From Closterium sp. NIES-65 (lineage: Eukaryota; Streptophyta; Zygnematophyceae; Desmidiales; Closteriaceae), in NCBI GenBank assembly GCA_948144175.1, contig CANXME010002420.1:124001-188000 (forward strand): 64,000 bases of DNA, given 5' to 3'. The position numbers and the translations under genes were made by a program. Positions 22,101 through 33,378 of the stretch are shown here, piece after piece. The stretch's first letter is position 1, and the number at the start of each line of letters is the position of its first letter. Below the pieces are notes generated by a model, which saw only the letters and a program-made list of their open reading frames with translations, was not told where the DNA came from and ran no database searches.

Positions 22101-22953
22101 TTCCACCAGCCAGCCACCCTTCTACCTCGCAACCGGACAGCACCCCCGCCTCCCCACGACCCCACCCCCCCACCTCTCCCACGCACCAGCAGCCTTTGAG
22201 TTCCTCACCTCACTCGAATCAGCCATTGATGCCACTCGCACCTCCATCCTTAAAGCTCAAGCCAAACAGACCCACTATGCCAACTCCCACCGCAAATATA
22301 TACGCTTCAAGGTTGGCGATCAAGTGTTACTCTCCACTGACCACCTACCTCTCCTACGCAAAGGCACAACCAAAAAACTCGCCCCTCGCTTTATTGGCCC
22401 GTTCACTATCACCCGAGTCCTCTCACCAGTCACCTACCGTCTCCAACTGCCCAGCTATATGAAGATTCACCCCGTCTTCCATGTCCAGCGCCTCCGCCCT
22501 TTCCGTGCACCTTCACACGACCGTCCAGCCACACGCCAACTGCCACCAATGTTCGATGGCAGCCCCGGCCTGTTTGAGGTTGCATCTATCGCTGCACATC
22601 GCGACACACCTCATGGTCGCGAGTTTCTTGTTCATTGGAAGGACCAGCCCACTAGTGACGACTCATGGGAACCAAAGAGCCACCTTGACCGTGCCGCAAC
22701 TGCTGTGAATCGGTATTTGACCAGCCACGGTTTGGCGCTGTGGACGGCGCCACTTGGAGGGGGAAGTAATGTAACAGTGTGGCAGCCGAATGCTGCCAAG
22801 TACACAACAGGTGGGCGGAAGTCAAGCGCCACCTCACCAACTGTTCGTATTGGTCAAACGCCTCAACCTGCAGCTGGGCGACCAGGTCCTGACGCGCAGC
22901 CCAACACAAACCCTCGCGCGAAAATTACGAAACGCAGAACACCGAAGTTCTGA
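19099..22953 (+). pseudogene. Gypsy Pol: protease end, RT, RNase H, integrase, chromodomain
   Basis: The frame is open across 19099-22953, although its first 21 codons are MITE sequence. After GASANFLSP come reverse transcriptase ([23 protein letters not shown] near residues 420-430), Ty3 RNase H ([34 protein letters not shown]), the integrase zinc domain ([10 protein letters not shown]...CHTCQQLK) and catalytic core ([29 protein letters not shown]). A chromodomain ([28 protein letters not shown]) near residues 1155-1205 makes it a chromovirus. The enzymes from RT onward look intact; the protease is destroyed by the MITE. The frame reads 61 codons into the 3' LTR before TGA. Confidence 0.92.
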
Positions 22954-23260
22954 CCGCTCGCCGACTTCGCCAACAACACCGACGAAATTACAGCCCCGTA
23001 ACCAAGCTCGCCGTCCAATCCCGTACCGCAATAATTCTCTGAATTTCACGGCAGGTTCATTTCAAAGGGGTTGGGTTACCATTGAGAAATTCAGAGAGAG
23101 TTGCGACTTGGGAGTGCGACTCGATATTTGAATGTGCTCTATAAAATTGTACTGTGAAATTTGTGAAGTCATAGTGCAATTTCCAGAGAACTTCAGAGAG
23201 CACTCTATCCTCGTTTTCCCAGCCTACTAAGGCTGCTACTTCCCTGCCAGCAACGTTTCA
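22770..23260 (+). repeat. Gypsy 3' LTR
   Basis: This 491-bp LTR is preceded by the polypurine tract ggaggggga. At 22951-22953 it has TGA where the 5' LTR has CGA, which ends the pol frame inside the LTR. Confidence 0.92.
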
Positions 23261-23274
23261 CTGCTGCAGGTTTA

Positions 23275-24633
23275 ATGGCTGCTGGTGGTGATGGTGATGG
23301 TGCTGGTGGTGGGACCGTTTCAGTTTCATCTGGTGCTGGTTTCAACGCCCCGCCTCGTGCTGCCGCCCGCCCTCCAGCTCAGCTTCCCTTGGACCATCTC
23401 CCGGGCATGCCGGGGCAGAGGTCGGGCGAGTATTCTTGTCCTATCTGCGGCAAAAACTTCCCCACGTCGCAGGCGCTTGGGGGACACATGACGGGCCACG
23501 GGGCGCAACGTAAAAGGACGTCTCGAAAAAGGGAGGCAGCAGCAGCGGCGGGAGCGGCAGCAGCTAAAGCAGGGCCAGCAGGAGGAGGGAGAGGAGGCAT
23601 GAGAGGAGTATATAGAGGAGGGGAGGGAGGAGGAGAGGGAAGGGGAGGGAGAGGGGGAAGGGAAGGGGAAGGGGAAGCGGAAGGGGGAAGGGAAGGGAGA
23701 GGAGGAGAGGGAAGAGAAAGGAGAAGGGAAAAGCGAGGGGTGGGATGGGGAGGTGAAGGAGGTCCAGAGAAGCTAGTTGACAGAGAAATAGGGGGTGCTG
23801 GTGGTAGTGCCAAAGCAAGTTCTTTCAAATCTCGCCCCACTCTCCCATCCCAACCCACTCTTTCTTTCCCATCCAAGCTCAAGGCAACCATTATGCATCT
23901 CCCTTCTATATCTGGCACCAGCAGTGGTAGTGCTGCTGCTGCTGCTAGTGCTGGTACTAGTGCTGATGCTGCTACTAATGCTAGTGCTGCTGCAAGTGTT
24001 GATGTTAGTGCTGCTGCTCGTGCTGTTGCTAGCATTAGCACTCCTGCTGTTGATAGTGCTGCTGCCGCTCGTGGGGGTCAGTCTCGGTTCAAGGAAGCAA
24101 CACAGCGTGGAGTCTCCACTGGTGCTGCTGATGCTTCTGCTGCTCCTGCTCCCGCTGCTCCTGCTACTCTTGCTGCTCCTTCTGCTGCTGCTCCTGCTAC
24201 TGCTGCTACTGTTGCTTCACCCTTCGCTACTGCTGCCTCTCCTGCTTCTGCTGCTGATCCAGCTGCTCCTTCTTCTGCTGCTGCTCCTGCTACTCCTGCT
24301 ATTGCTGTTTCACCCTTTGCTTCTGCTGCCACTGCCAGTGCCACTGCCACTGCCTCTCCTGATGCTATTTTATCGATTCCGCAGCTACTGGAACGCAATC
24401 CAATCCTTGGCGCCAGCATGGGCCGCAACCCAAGCCTTAGCCTCGGTCCGAACCTCGGCCAACGCCCGAGCCTGACAGGCGGGCAGCCGAGCCTCTTGCA
24501 GTACGTTGGGGCAATGCCTCGTCGAGACGCCCTGCCTTCACTGAAACCAACTTCGTTAGAATCACCTTCATTTAGAGCACCTTTCTTCACGCCTCCTTCG
24601 CTAATGCCTCTTTCTGCAATATACCCTCTATGA
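23275..24633 (+). CDS. Plant-type C2H2 zinc-finger protein (QALGGH)
   Basis: ATG 23275 follows an AG acceptor-like ctgcag (23268-23269). Near residues 58-80 is one finger, YSCPICGKNFPTSQALGGH followed by MTGH, spacing C-x2-C-x12-H-x3-H. QALGGH is the plant EPF/ZAT signature for DNA binding, so a nuclear transcription regulator is likely. Around it are a basic KRTSRKRE stretch (possible nuclear signal), a Gly/Arg/Glu repeat and long Ala/Ser-rich stretches. TGA at 24631-24633 ends the frame, but the same frame stays open to 25269 and includes a repressor-like motif. The gene may therefore be truncated by a point mutation or be genuinely this short. The chromovirus sits 15 bp upstream of the ATG. 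Confidence 0.75.
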   Translation: MAAGGDGDGAGGGTVSVSSGAGFNAPPRAAARPPAQLPLDHLPGMPGQRSGEYSCPICGKNFPTSQALGGHMTGHGAQRKRTSRKREAAAAAGAAAAKAGPAGGGRGGMRGVYRGGEGGGEGRGGRGGREGEGEAEGGREGRGGEGRERRREKRGVGWGGEGGPEKLVDREIGGAGGSAKASSFKSRPTLPSQPTLSFPSKLKATIMHLPSISGTSSGSAAAAASAGTSADAATNASAAASVDVSAAARAVASISTPAVDSAAAARGGQSRFKEATQRGVSTGAADASAAPAPAAPATLAAPSAAAPATAATVASPFATAASPASAADPAAPSSAAAPATPAIAVSPFASAATASATATASPDAILSIPQLLERNPILGASMGRNPSLSLGPNLGQRPSLTGGQPSLLQYVGAMPRRDALPSLKPTSLESPSFRAPFFTPPSLMPLSAIYPL

Positions 24634-25269
24634 GCACCACCATCAACAGCTATTGTGAGCACGGGGATGGCAAGTGCCCGCGCCACATTTCTATCCACGG
24701 CTCTTCATACTGCAGCCATGGGAATTCCGCCCCATTTAAGAACAGCCTCCTCCGAAAGGGCTTCTAACGAGGAAGCTAATAAGGTGTACACTGGTAGGGC
24801 TTCTACCGAAGAAGCTACTGGAGTATACACTAATGTACCTACAGGCAGAGGGAGGGGGGGAGAGACTCGCAGAGGGACTGGGGGAGGGAATGGAAGCGGG
24901 AGCGGGAGAGGGAGCGGGAGAGGGAGTGGGAGCAGGAACGGGAGAGGAGCAATGGAAACTGAAGTGGCTCCTGCAATGGCTGCTGTGAATTCTCTGACTC
25001 AAATCAATCATGCTGACCCGTCCTTGCAGACTGGAGTGAGTCAGTATGAGGGTGAGGATTTGGAGGGACTTGAGCTGACTCTCCTCACGAGACCCGGATC
25101 AAGGACCTCTGCGAATGTGAGCACTGCGAATGTGGACATTGCGAATGTGGACATTGCGAATGTGGACACTGCAAATGCCAGCGCTGAAAATGTCAATTCT
25201 GCGAGTGGCAAGGTGCAGGAAGAAAGAGGGTTGGATTCGCAAAGCAAGAGGCAGCGGCAGAACTTGTAA
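24634..25269 (+). pseudogene. In-frame continuation of the zinc-finger gene, with EAR-like motif
   Basis: After TGA 24631-24633 the zinc-finger frame continues for 211 codons to TAA at 25267-25269. It encodes a Gly/Ser/Arg repeat, a stretch DLEGLELTLLTRPGSR (about 25060-25105) and NVDIAN repeats. LELTL fits the LxLxL form of the plant EAR repression motif, which is common at the C-terminus of QALGGH finger proteins. This supports one original protein of about 664 residues. It could instead be a separate small exon. Confidence 0.5.
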
Positions 25270-27587
25270 TGTGCATTTGCTGCTTCACGAGTGTGGAATC
25301 TCATGAATTTTAACCCGTGGAAATAAATGTGAATGGTAGTTGGAGGTGAAAGATGGCTGACAGGGCCTACGTTATCAGAAATTTATTGTCTGTTTGTCTG
25401 GATTTCATACACGTTATTTATGGTTCATCTGATGGCCTAGACATGTCGTTTAAACTCATCTGATTTTCAAGACAAAGTTTTTGTATCTATCTGAATTCTA
25501 AGACATCCTTATACAGCTCGTCTGAGACTGCAGATATCGAGTCTTTTCTCGTCTGAAGGCAAAACTTTAGTAAAACAGAAAGATGACTGTGCCTGCCTGG
25601 CAAAGTCTGGCAACTGGATTCAAACCCGAAGCCCCAGTTATCACAAGTAACAGATTCTACTGACTGGACGATTAAACACTGTGTGTTGATGGTACTTACC
25701 ATTCCTTGTTTTTTAAGCTAGCTATATATCTTCATCTGAAATTTCAGACAAGAACTTTGCATTCGTCTGAAAAGCTAGACAATGTCACAGCTTTCGTCTG
25801 ACAATCAGACAATGAGCCAGGACCCGGTCTTAAAGCCAGATGGGTCATTTTACTAAAGTTAGCCCTGATGACTGACCAGTATTGCAAATTCAGGTGCCAA
25901 TCCATGGTGTGCTTGTTTGCATGACCCGAGAGTTGTATATATGATTACTGAAAGGCCCTCCTTGCACACTCGATCTGTACCGGTAGTGTCAATTCAACAC
26001 GGCATGGATGTGGTTATATGTGATTGGCCGTCCATAAATGAAAATCCAGTGTTGAAAATATTGGTCGAAGTATAGGATAGAATAATTGAACCTATTCAGC
26101 TGTTCGTAACTCCGGGAAGCGAGATTTCACGTCGTTGTCCCCGTTCTGCCTTCTCTGCGGATTCCACGTCAGTGTCATGCGTTCCAGCGTCACACTCCCA
26201 TGAATGAAGGCCCAGAGTTGCTTTTCTTCCCCGTTGACGGCAGCATCTCCCACCATTTTCCTGGAATGGCAGTCAGCAAGCTTGAGTTCCACGCTGGCGC
26301 CAGTCAGACTAGGAAACCAGAGATTGGGGAGTTAGGGAAAGTACTGTCAAGAGTGTGAAAATCCCTGCAGAACAGCATTTCTATTAACTTTCCTGCCTGT
26401 CGCGTGCTGGAAACATTGCCGCTTAGTGGATGGAATGGGATTATGAAAAAAAAGTTCTCCGACAAAGTACATCCACACCGGAAAGAAATGCTCATCAGCC
26501 ATACGAATCGCCGATATTTAAGCTCGGCACGAACCACTAGTTTTAGCCAATCGTTGTTCTCCCTTGGCTTGATTTTGTCTCGGAAAGGCCCAGAAGGCTA
26601 AGGTGGCGGGTTGAGGGACCCGATTGGGGTTAGGGGGCAGGTGCGAGGACGCTTGTTGACAGATGTGGCAGGTTCGGCAGTGGCTTGGCGAGTTCTCGAA
26701 GTTGACGTTCGAGCTTCCCTTATTCCCCCGTCATTGTCAACGCTGGCTCGGGAAATGTTTTCGGTTTGGGACGGGAAATGTGGGAGAAGGCGGAAGCCTG
26801 GCCTAGGGAATTGTTGCATCGATGGGAACAACGGAGATAGTACAAGGGCGTGACGCACCTGTACGGTACAGTAGGATCCATTGCGCTTTGGGACGTTTTG
26901 TTTGATAGTTAGACTGGTTGGGCTGGGTATTTGAGCCGAACTAGAGTCCGTTTTCTCCAGCTGGAAAGAGAGAAATGTCCAATGAACCCAAACGACCGCC
27001 ATAAAGCAGATTCTTGTGAAGGTAGCACGCATTCTGATAACAGCTGAAACGAGTTTCTTCCTTGCTCTTCCGTCGTTGTTCCCAGTGCTTCAATCAGCTC
27101 GTTGCTGCTCTTGCAAACCGACGCTGCTGGATTTTGTGGGTCGCACAAGCACGACTTCACAAACTGTCGGACGCGGTGCTTCTGAAAGCTGATAAAGCAG
27201 GCAAGCAGAGCAGTTCAGAGCTTGTACTCGTCATCAGACTCTCCGATATTGACCATTATGAAGTCCAGCTCTTCAGAAGTGTGACGAGGCGACAAGAACG
27301 TCTCTTCATCAGAGCACATTCATGCTCACAACTGCAAGCGAGCAACTGGAAGCGAACAACAGGAAGGCTGCAATCTCCAGCTGGAAAGCACGGAAGCTCC
27401 TAAATATGCTCATGCCATGCGCATTCTCTTCTGTATCTGGCTCACTCATTCCGCAACTTCTCTGACGGTTCTCTTTCAACTGCAGCCTTCGTGCGCCTGA
27501 AGCCATTATTCGAGGCTTGAGACCACGCGCACATTCCTGATTCGAATCCAGTCCTGACTCCCGTGTACATAAGTTAACCCCGACGCA
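25270..27587. other. Intergenic, with degenerate TCGTCTGA repeats
   Basis: No gene was recognised. Between about 25390 and 25815 the motif (T)CGTCTGA or CATCTGA, usually followed 8-15 bp later by AGAC, recurs eight or more times at roughly 40-60 bp spacing. This is a degenerate tandem array. Short open frames at 26404-27403 on both strands carry no motif I know. Confidence 0.45.
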
Positions 27588-28390
27588 ATGGCAACGGCTT
27601 TGTCCATGACTCACTCCGTGGTGACCGCGTCGACTGTAACCCACTCCAAGACAACCGACTGCGGGTTAATCGGTAGACACTCTTCCCCAGTCGTCCCGGC
27701 TCCTGCAATCAACAACTCGGGAAGCAACGCTCAACCGACCGTACACTCCCTCTACTCGTCCACTTCCTTCCTCTCTAACTCCTCAGCTGAGCAGCAGTCC
27801 GACACGAGTCTATTGCTGCTGCAATCACAATCGTATCATTTCCGTACTTTTCAACCACGACAGCGAGTCAACATCGCACTTCGAACCACCGGTGCTCCCC
27901 ACAGTTTCGGAACCCCAACGTGCTTCCGAACCGACGAGGGAGACCCGGACATTCTCCTACCTCACCATCCACATATCTCAACTCCGTCCCATGGGACCTC
28001 ATCCAACCCTGCTTCAAGCTTCTTCGATACCCGATACGGGCCGTGGGCCAATGCCATGATGGAGCGACAAACCATGAAAAGCTTACAAGAAAGAATCTTC
28101 AAAGAACAAGCTGGCGGCGGCGGCGGCGACAGCGGCGGAAGAGGCGGGGACGATGACGACGGGAAAGGCGGCGACGGCGGGGGAGACGGCGGAGACGACG
28201 GCGATGAGGGGAACCGGCGGAGCGCCAATCAGATTGACGCGCTGCCGTTTCTCAGCCTGGCGTTCGCCGCGTTACACGCGTGCTACTGTATCGTTATAGG
28301 CTTGAAGGAGAAGGTTCTGCCGCCGGATTTCCTTCGCACGGCTGCCGGGCTCTCCTCGTTGCTCATCGCTTCGGCCCTTCGCCTGAACTC
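27588..28390 (+). CDS. Unidentified membrane-protein gene, exon 1
   Basis: The open frame from ATG 27588 has a Ser/Thr-rich start that could be an organelle transit peptide (inference), a middle with RYGPWANAMMERQTMKSLQERIFKEQ, a Gly/Asp low-complexity linker, and a C-terminal part with two hydrophobic stretches (FLSLAFAALHACYCIVIGL and AAGLSSLLIASAL). I end the exon at 28390, where CTGAACTC is followed by GTACGT. Joined to the exon at 28579 this gives LNSTRYGFDSYVLGLGASVG in phase. The gene is not recognised. Later exons were not found. Confidence 0.55.
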
Positions 28391-28578
28391 GTACGTTCCA
28401 CTCGCCCCTTTTCGCCCACTACAAAAACATAACTAGTTTGATTATATCTACCCACCAAAAAGTTAACAATACGGAGGGAAAATAATCAACAGCTTCGTGG
28501 GATAAACTTGATGGCGCACTGGTCTCTTCCTTTTGTCTCATCCTTCTGCTTTCACCACTTCTTTTGCCTCGTCTGCAG

Positions 28579-28646
28579 AACGCGGTACGGGTTCGACTCT
28601 TACGTGCTGGGCCTTGGGGCATCCGTTGGCGTTTCTGTGTGGTCAG
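28579..28646 (+). CDS. Unidentified membrane-protein gene, exon 2
   Basis: A 68-bp segment lies between a good acceptor (cgtctgcag, AG at 28577-28578) and the donor CAG/GTGAGT at 28647. It joins in phase to 28390 and encodes TRYGFDSYVLGLGASVGVSVWS, a further hydrophobic stretch. Downstream exons are not identified. Confidence 0.5.
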
Positions 28647-28929
28647 GTGAGTGGCGGAGTGGTTTGGAGTGGTACGGTGTGGTGAGGTGTCACTATGTGC
28701 GTTGTGCTTGGGTGAGTGTGTGAGGTAACTACCATGTGCTTGTTAGGCGGTCAGACGAGTGAATGACAACAAAGCAAAAAAACAGAAGGGAACTAGAACG
28801 AGAAGCAAGAGTAAAACTGTAAACGGGGAGAAACAACAGCAACTGATAATGGATAAGACGTGGCTGCAATCTGCAACATCTTTCAAAAGCAAAACGTCTC
28901 AAAAGCGAAACAGTGTGTGCTAGGCCGTG

Positions 28930-29660
28930 ACACTTTGGATGACGTGGCTGCAGTCTGTTCGGCTTACTAGTCCCCCTGTGTCTCTCTCCCTCCCTGCCTG
29001 CTCGCACTTGAGCCCAACTCCCCACACAAGGAGCCTTCCCCTGCACTCTGATCGGTTCACTCTGCTCCTGCCCCCATTGCTCCCACTGTTCCCATCCTCA
29101 TATGGGCTTAACCCCCAATCTCACCCCGTGCATCCCTGCTTCCCTCCATGCTTGCAGCTGAACGCTGCTTTCTGCGAAAGGAGCCCTCCCCGTCGGGCGT
29201 GGCTGCGCTCTGCTCGGCAATCATGGCAGCACTGTACACTTGTGCCCTGTACCGCACTGTATAAAGCCCACTGTCAACCGCACTGGATCGCATGGTGCTG
29301 CCCTCTGTAAACCCCAAGCTGCACGGGTATGGCTGCAGTTTGTTCAGCAGTCATGGCTGCACTGTTCCTCACTGTTTAGAGCCCATAATTGGTCCACACC
29401 GTGCACTTCCCATCACCGCAGTCATGGCGGCACTCCATACATGAGACCCTTACCGCACTGTCCAATGTCCGCACTGGACCGCACTCTTTGAAGCCCACGC
29501 CCCACCATCCTGTTTAAAGCCCAAGCAGTCCACTCAGCAGTCGCTGACCGTACACAACCACACTGCCGCTACATTTAAAGCCCGTGATCAGGCGGCGGTT
29601 TACTGCTCAAAGCCCACTCCCAACCTTACACTGCACAGCAAGCCTCATTGGGTCGGACCT
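28930..29660. repeat. Degenerate repeats around cactgtataaagccca
   Basis: Motifs of the type tggctgcag...ctgttcggcagtcatggc and accgcactgt(t)taaagccca recur about six times with variable spacing. This suggests an old tandem array. No coding signal was seen. Confidence 0.4.
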
Positions 29661-29990
29661 TCAGACTGCTGATCGCTTACCGGTACCGTAGGTCCAAGGT
29701 ATGGCAAAAATCCTTTCCATGATCACAGGGCTGAATTGTCCTCCACAGCAACTGAAAGCGGCAGCACAGGGTTGTACAGCGCAGTAGAGCCTTACCGTAC
29801 ATTCGCAACCTTGGCTTGCTGCAAGGTGCTGGCAATGTGAAGGTTCTGTGCTGGCAGTGGTCCTTCCCTCCCAACCTTTGACAGTGCACATCTGTCTGAT
29901 CTTCACCCCATTGTGAAGAGCAAGCTAGCACTCTTCCTTCCCCCAGATATTGATGCCGCCACTAGTTGTTGCCCATTGTTAGTGTTTGCA

Positions 29991-30009
29991 TGTGTGTGTG
30001 TGTGTGTGT

Positions 30010-30098
<89 letters not shown>
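29991..30098. repeat. (TG)n microsatellite
   Basis: A dinucleotide run of 108 bp with one tatg interruption. Confidence 0.97.
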
Positions 30099-30100
<2 letters not shown>

Positions 30101-30508
30101 AACGTGTCCGTGTGCATATAGTGAAACTACAGGGTGGTTCTTCAAGCTAGCCTACTGTTCGTACAATCAATATTCCTAACTGGGCTATATCAACTTGATG
30201 GAATTCAACTTCAGAGAGGTAAAGGATCAGCCAAAATTTCCCTTGTCACAAACGCTTTCTTCAAACACACAAGGTCTGGCATCATATTAAGGTTCCTCCC
30301 CGAAAACGTATTTATACTGGCTTGCCCTCGTGTTTTAGATTATTCAGTAACAAACATGCATATTCTGATGCAGTACTGTGGACACGATTCTACTAGAAAC
30401 AGTGCCAATGAATTACACCTACCACCTGCGCATTGACGTAACATGGCATAATTTTACTACTGTACCATACATTGTTTTGGAATAGTTTGCATCCTTGTCA
30501 AGCCAAGG

Positions 30509-33378
30509 TTAGAAAAAGCCCTTGCCTCCGAAAAAGCCCTTGCGCTTCCCCAAGAACCCCTTTCTCTTACCAAAGAACCCCTTCCGCTTACCAATGAAGC
30601 CCTTGAACTTGCGCTTGTGATGGTGGTGGTGGCCTGTGAGAATTGGGCAAAAAGGGAAGGGAAAGGTTGATTAATACACAGTGAGAAATATACATGAACT
30701 ACAAAAAGGTTCTGGAAGTGACTTAAAGAATGATGGAAGTACAGGGAACGAGGGCAGTGGTGAGGGGGTTGGGAGCAGGATGTTGTGAGATTTTGTGCAC
30801 ATTTGAATCCACACATGCATACGGAAGAGGGAAAGAGAGCCTAGGTCCTTCACCTCTGCCCCCAGCCCTTCCCCTCTTCCCCTTGCCCTTCCCCTCTCCC
30901 CCAGCCCTTCCCCTCTGCCCCCTGCCCTTCCCCTCTGCCCCCAACCCTTCACCTCTGCCCTTCCCATATGCACTAAACTCACTCCTCCCAACTCACCATG
31001 GCCATGCACCACCACCACAGCCGGCTTAGGAGCATGATGCACATGAGGAGGCGCATGCCCATGGGCGGGAGGAGGAGCACCATAACCAGGGTAACCCTGT
31101 GGCGGGTAACCCTGGGGAGGGTAACCGTGGGGAGGGGGAGCGCCATAGGGGGCGGGCGCATGCCCAGCAGGCGGGTAGCCTTGAGGAGGGGCGCCATAGG
31201 GCGCAGGGGGTTGTCCACCGTGGGGGGGAGCGCCATAGGGCGCGGGGACATGCCCGCCAGGCGGAGGAGCGCCATAGGGCGCGGGGGCAGCGCCAGGGTA
31301 ACCGCCTTGGGCCGGGTAACCAGGGTAACCAGATGGCGGGGGGGCATGGCCGCCAGGGGGAGGGGCGTGGCCGCCCGGGGGAGGGGCGTGCTGCTGGGGG
31401 TATCCGTGGGGGGGTTGGGCGGAGTGGGAAGCAGCTGCTGCTCCTGCTGCTGCTGCGGCGGCGGGGGCGCCAGGTGCACCGAGAGGCTGAGATGGGTGGC
31501 GGAAAGGGGGAAGGGGAAGAGGGAGACAGGCAAGTGACGGGTCACAGAATGTTACTGAAAGAACCTATGGGTTCCAGGAAAACATGTGCAACAAGCAACA
31601 CGTAAATGAGGACCACAGTTCCCGAGTTGATTTAAACGATCACCGGAATAAAACGCTTGGAACGCTCCCGGTTCTTTGGCAACTTACATACACGTCGTCC
31701 GAACAGGGCAGAAAAGGAGAAGGGGAAGCAAGCCAGCACGAATCAAGAGGGGGACGAGTGGCAGCACGAGGCAGTGAAAGCGACAGAAACGATGGGCAAG
31801 TGGATACGGAGGTGAGCATACCGGGTAGTACTTTAGAGCGAGACGAAGACTCCCCTGCTGCCTGCAGTCGCAAGAAGTGCGCGCAGAATTGGAAAACATT
31901 TGCACCAGTAGAATGGAGGAAAGGGAGATTGAAGAAACAAACAAAAGGCCAGAAAACAGCAAGTTCAATCCCTGACATCTGGATGTGTATGGCAGAAGAA
32001 CCTTTTGGTATAAAGAGCTAAGAGAAGGCGAGTGTTTCTTCTTCTTTCCTGTCTGAATGGGTGTTACAAACTCGGATGCTTCGAAACTGAGGTGGAAATG
32101 CTAGAAAGCTTACCTGCCCTTGGGAGTGAAGAGAGGATGCCACGTGTCCCACACGGGAAGGCTGAAGGCCTGTCGGATATTCACCCTGAGAATGTCATGT
32201 CACGGACGGAAATTAGTAAGAAATAAAACTTGAACTTTCTTACGCAGGCCTATGCTTACTCATCACTCGCTTTGGTTCCTAAAAACAAGTGGTAAAACGG
32301 CTGACTATCTTTTACACTTTAGTTCCGGTAAACAACATCACTGGACTGAGCTGGCAGAAAAATGCGTACCCGCATGTTCCAACCTTGTCGTCATCCATCC
32401 GGATTAGAATATAATGGGGATAACAATTCGAAAGCGGGCAAGTGCGGGTAACGCAAAACAAAACTACTGGCTGAGAGGGAAGCTTACTTGCAAGTCCCAA
32501 TCTTGTCATCCGCCTTCCTGTTTTCGTTCCAGACTGCGAGTTGGGCCTCGTCGACGCCATGGATAACGTTCAGGCGGAAGGTCGTGTTCCACACCGGCGA
32601 CGTGTGTCCGTCTAGAAAAAAAGAAACGGACAGGAAAATGATGCAGAGGTAAATATGATGAAGAATAGACAACAGCTGGTAGGTCGTGTTCCACACCGGC
32701 GACGTGTGTCCGTCGGGTAAACAAGCAATGGACACGAAAATTATGTAGAGGACATGATTAAAAATACGCGATTGCTGAAAGGTCGTGTTCGAAGTTGGTC
32801 GTGTTCACGTGTAAGAAAGACGGCGAAGAGAATTCGCCGGATGTATGGCATTAGTTAGCCTAAATTCAACGCTGAAAGGTGTTGACGAAAGTTCACAATG
32901 GCACAATTTTCTGAAATACCAGCATTAGTAAGGTCTCTGTAACAGCGGGGAAAATAAACATGTAGAAAATAAAAATGGAGACAAAGACAACACAACAATG
33001 TTCGGTGTTTAGGTCGTCACCTTTGTGAGTCTTGGTGCGGTGAGTCTGTTGACCGTAGATCAGAACCGCGTACGGATCTTGCATGCCAAAGATCTCCGTG
33101 TCCTTGAGATCCCTCGCACCAATTACTGCATACAAAATACGCACACCCAATCAGGGTAATAAAATCGTCATAGTAACGAACAGCCGATCAGGGTGACACA
33201 TTTCTGAGAAGAAAGAAGCATCGGCAAGAAATCTTGCAGTCATCAATGTGACAGTCAGGCACAGCTAGGTCAAGTCAGCGTCGCAGACAACAGTCAGACT
33301 AACATTCTTGGCACTCAAACGATGATCGTCAATGCCGTACTACTTACTGGTGACATCTAGCCACCCTGCAGCAGCCAT
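30509..33378 (-). CDS. C2-domain protein with GYPPQ/PYGAPP tail and basic Gly-Phe C-terminus
   Basis: Seven minus-strand exons join in phase: 33378-33348, 33125-33021, 32611-32488, 32185-32114, 31861-31822, 31486-30997 and 30633-30509 (stop). The product is 328 residues. Residues 1-124 form one C2 domain: AGWLDVTIIGARDLKDTEIF, MQDPYAVLIY, SPVWNTTFRLNV and a last strand SLRLALKYYP. Such domains bind Ca2+ and phospholipid; Asp positions in DLKDTE and MQDPY fit Ca2+ sites. Residues 125-285 are Ala/Pro/Gly/Tyr/His-rich with GYPPQ and PYGAPP repeats. The end is GHHHHHKRKFKGF and repeats of GKRKGFF. The layout resembles small plant C2 proteins with XYPPX-type tails. Introns 2 and 3 carry copies of exon 3 edges. 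Confidence 0.87.

Larger units (their letters stand above)
17084..23260 (+). mobile_element. Ty3/gypsy chromovirus with TSD CTGCT
   Basis: Two 491-bp LTRs (17084-17574, 22770-23260) begin TGTAACAGTG and end AACGTTTCA. They flank gag, pol and a chromodomain. The 5-bp duplication ctgct lies at 17079-17083 and 23261-23265, so the target was a (CTG)n tract just before a splice-acceptor-like ctgcag. About eleven LTR differences were counted by eye, nearly all transitions. Gag and pol share one frame separated by a TAG. A TA-flanked MITE interrupts the protease. Confidence 0.95.

Noticed and set aside
25570..25690. Possible tRNA-derived SINE (CGGGTTTGAATCC on the minus strand)
   Set aside because: A B-box-like match is present but no good A box at tRNA spacing and no tail or target duplication.
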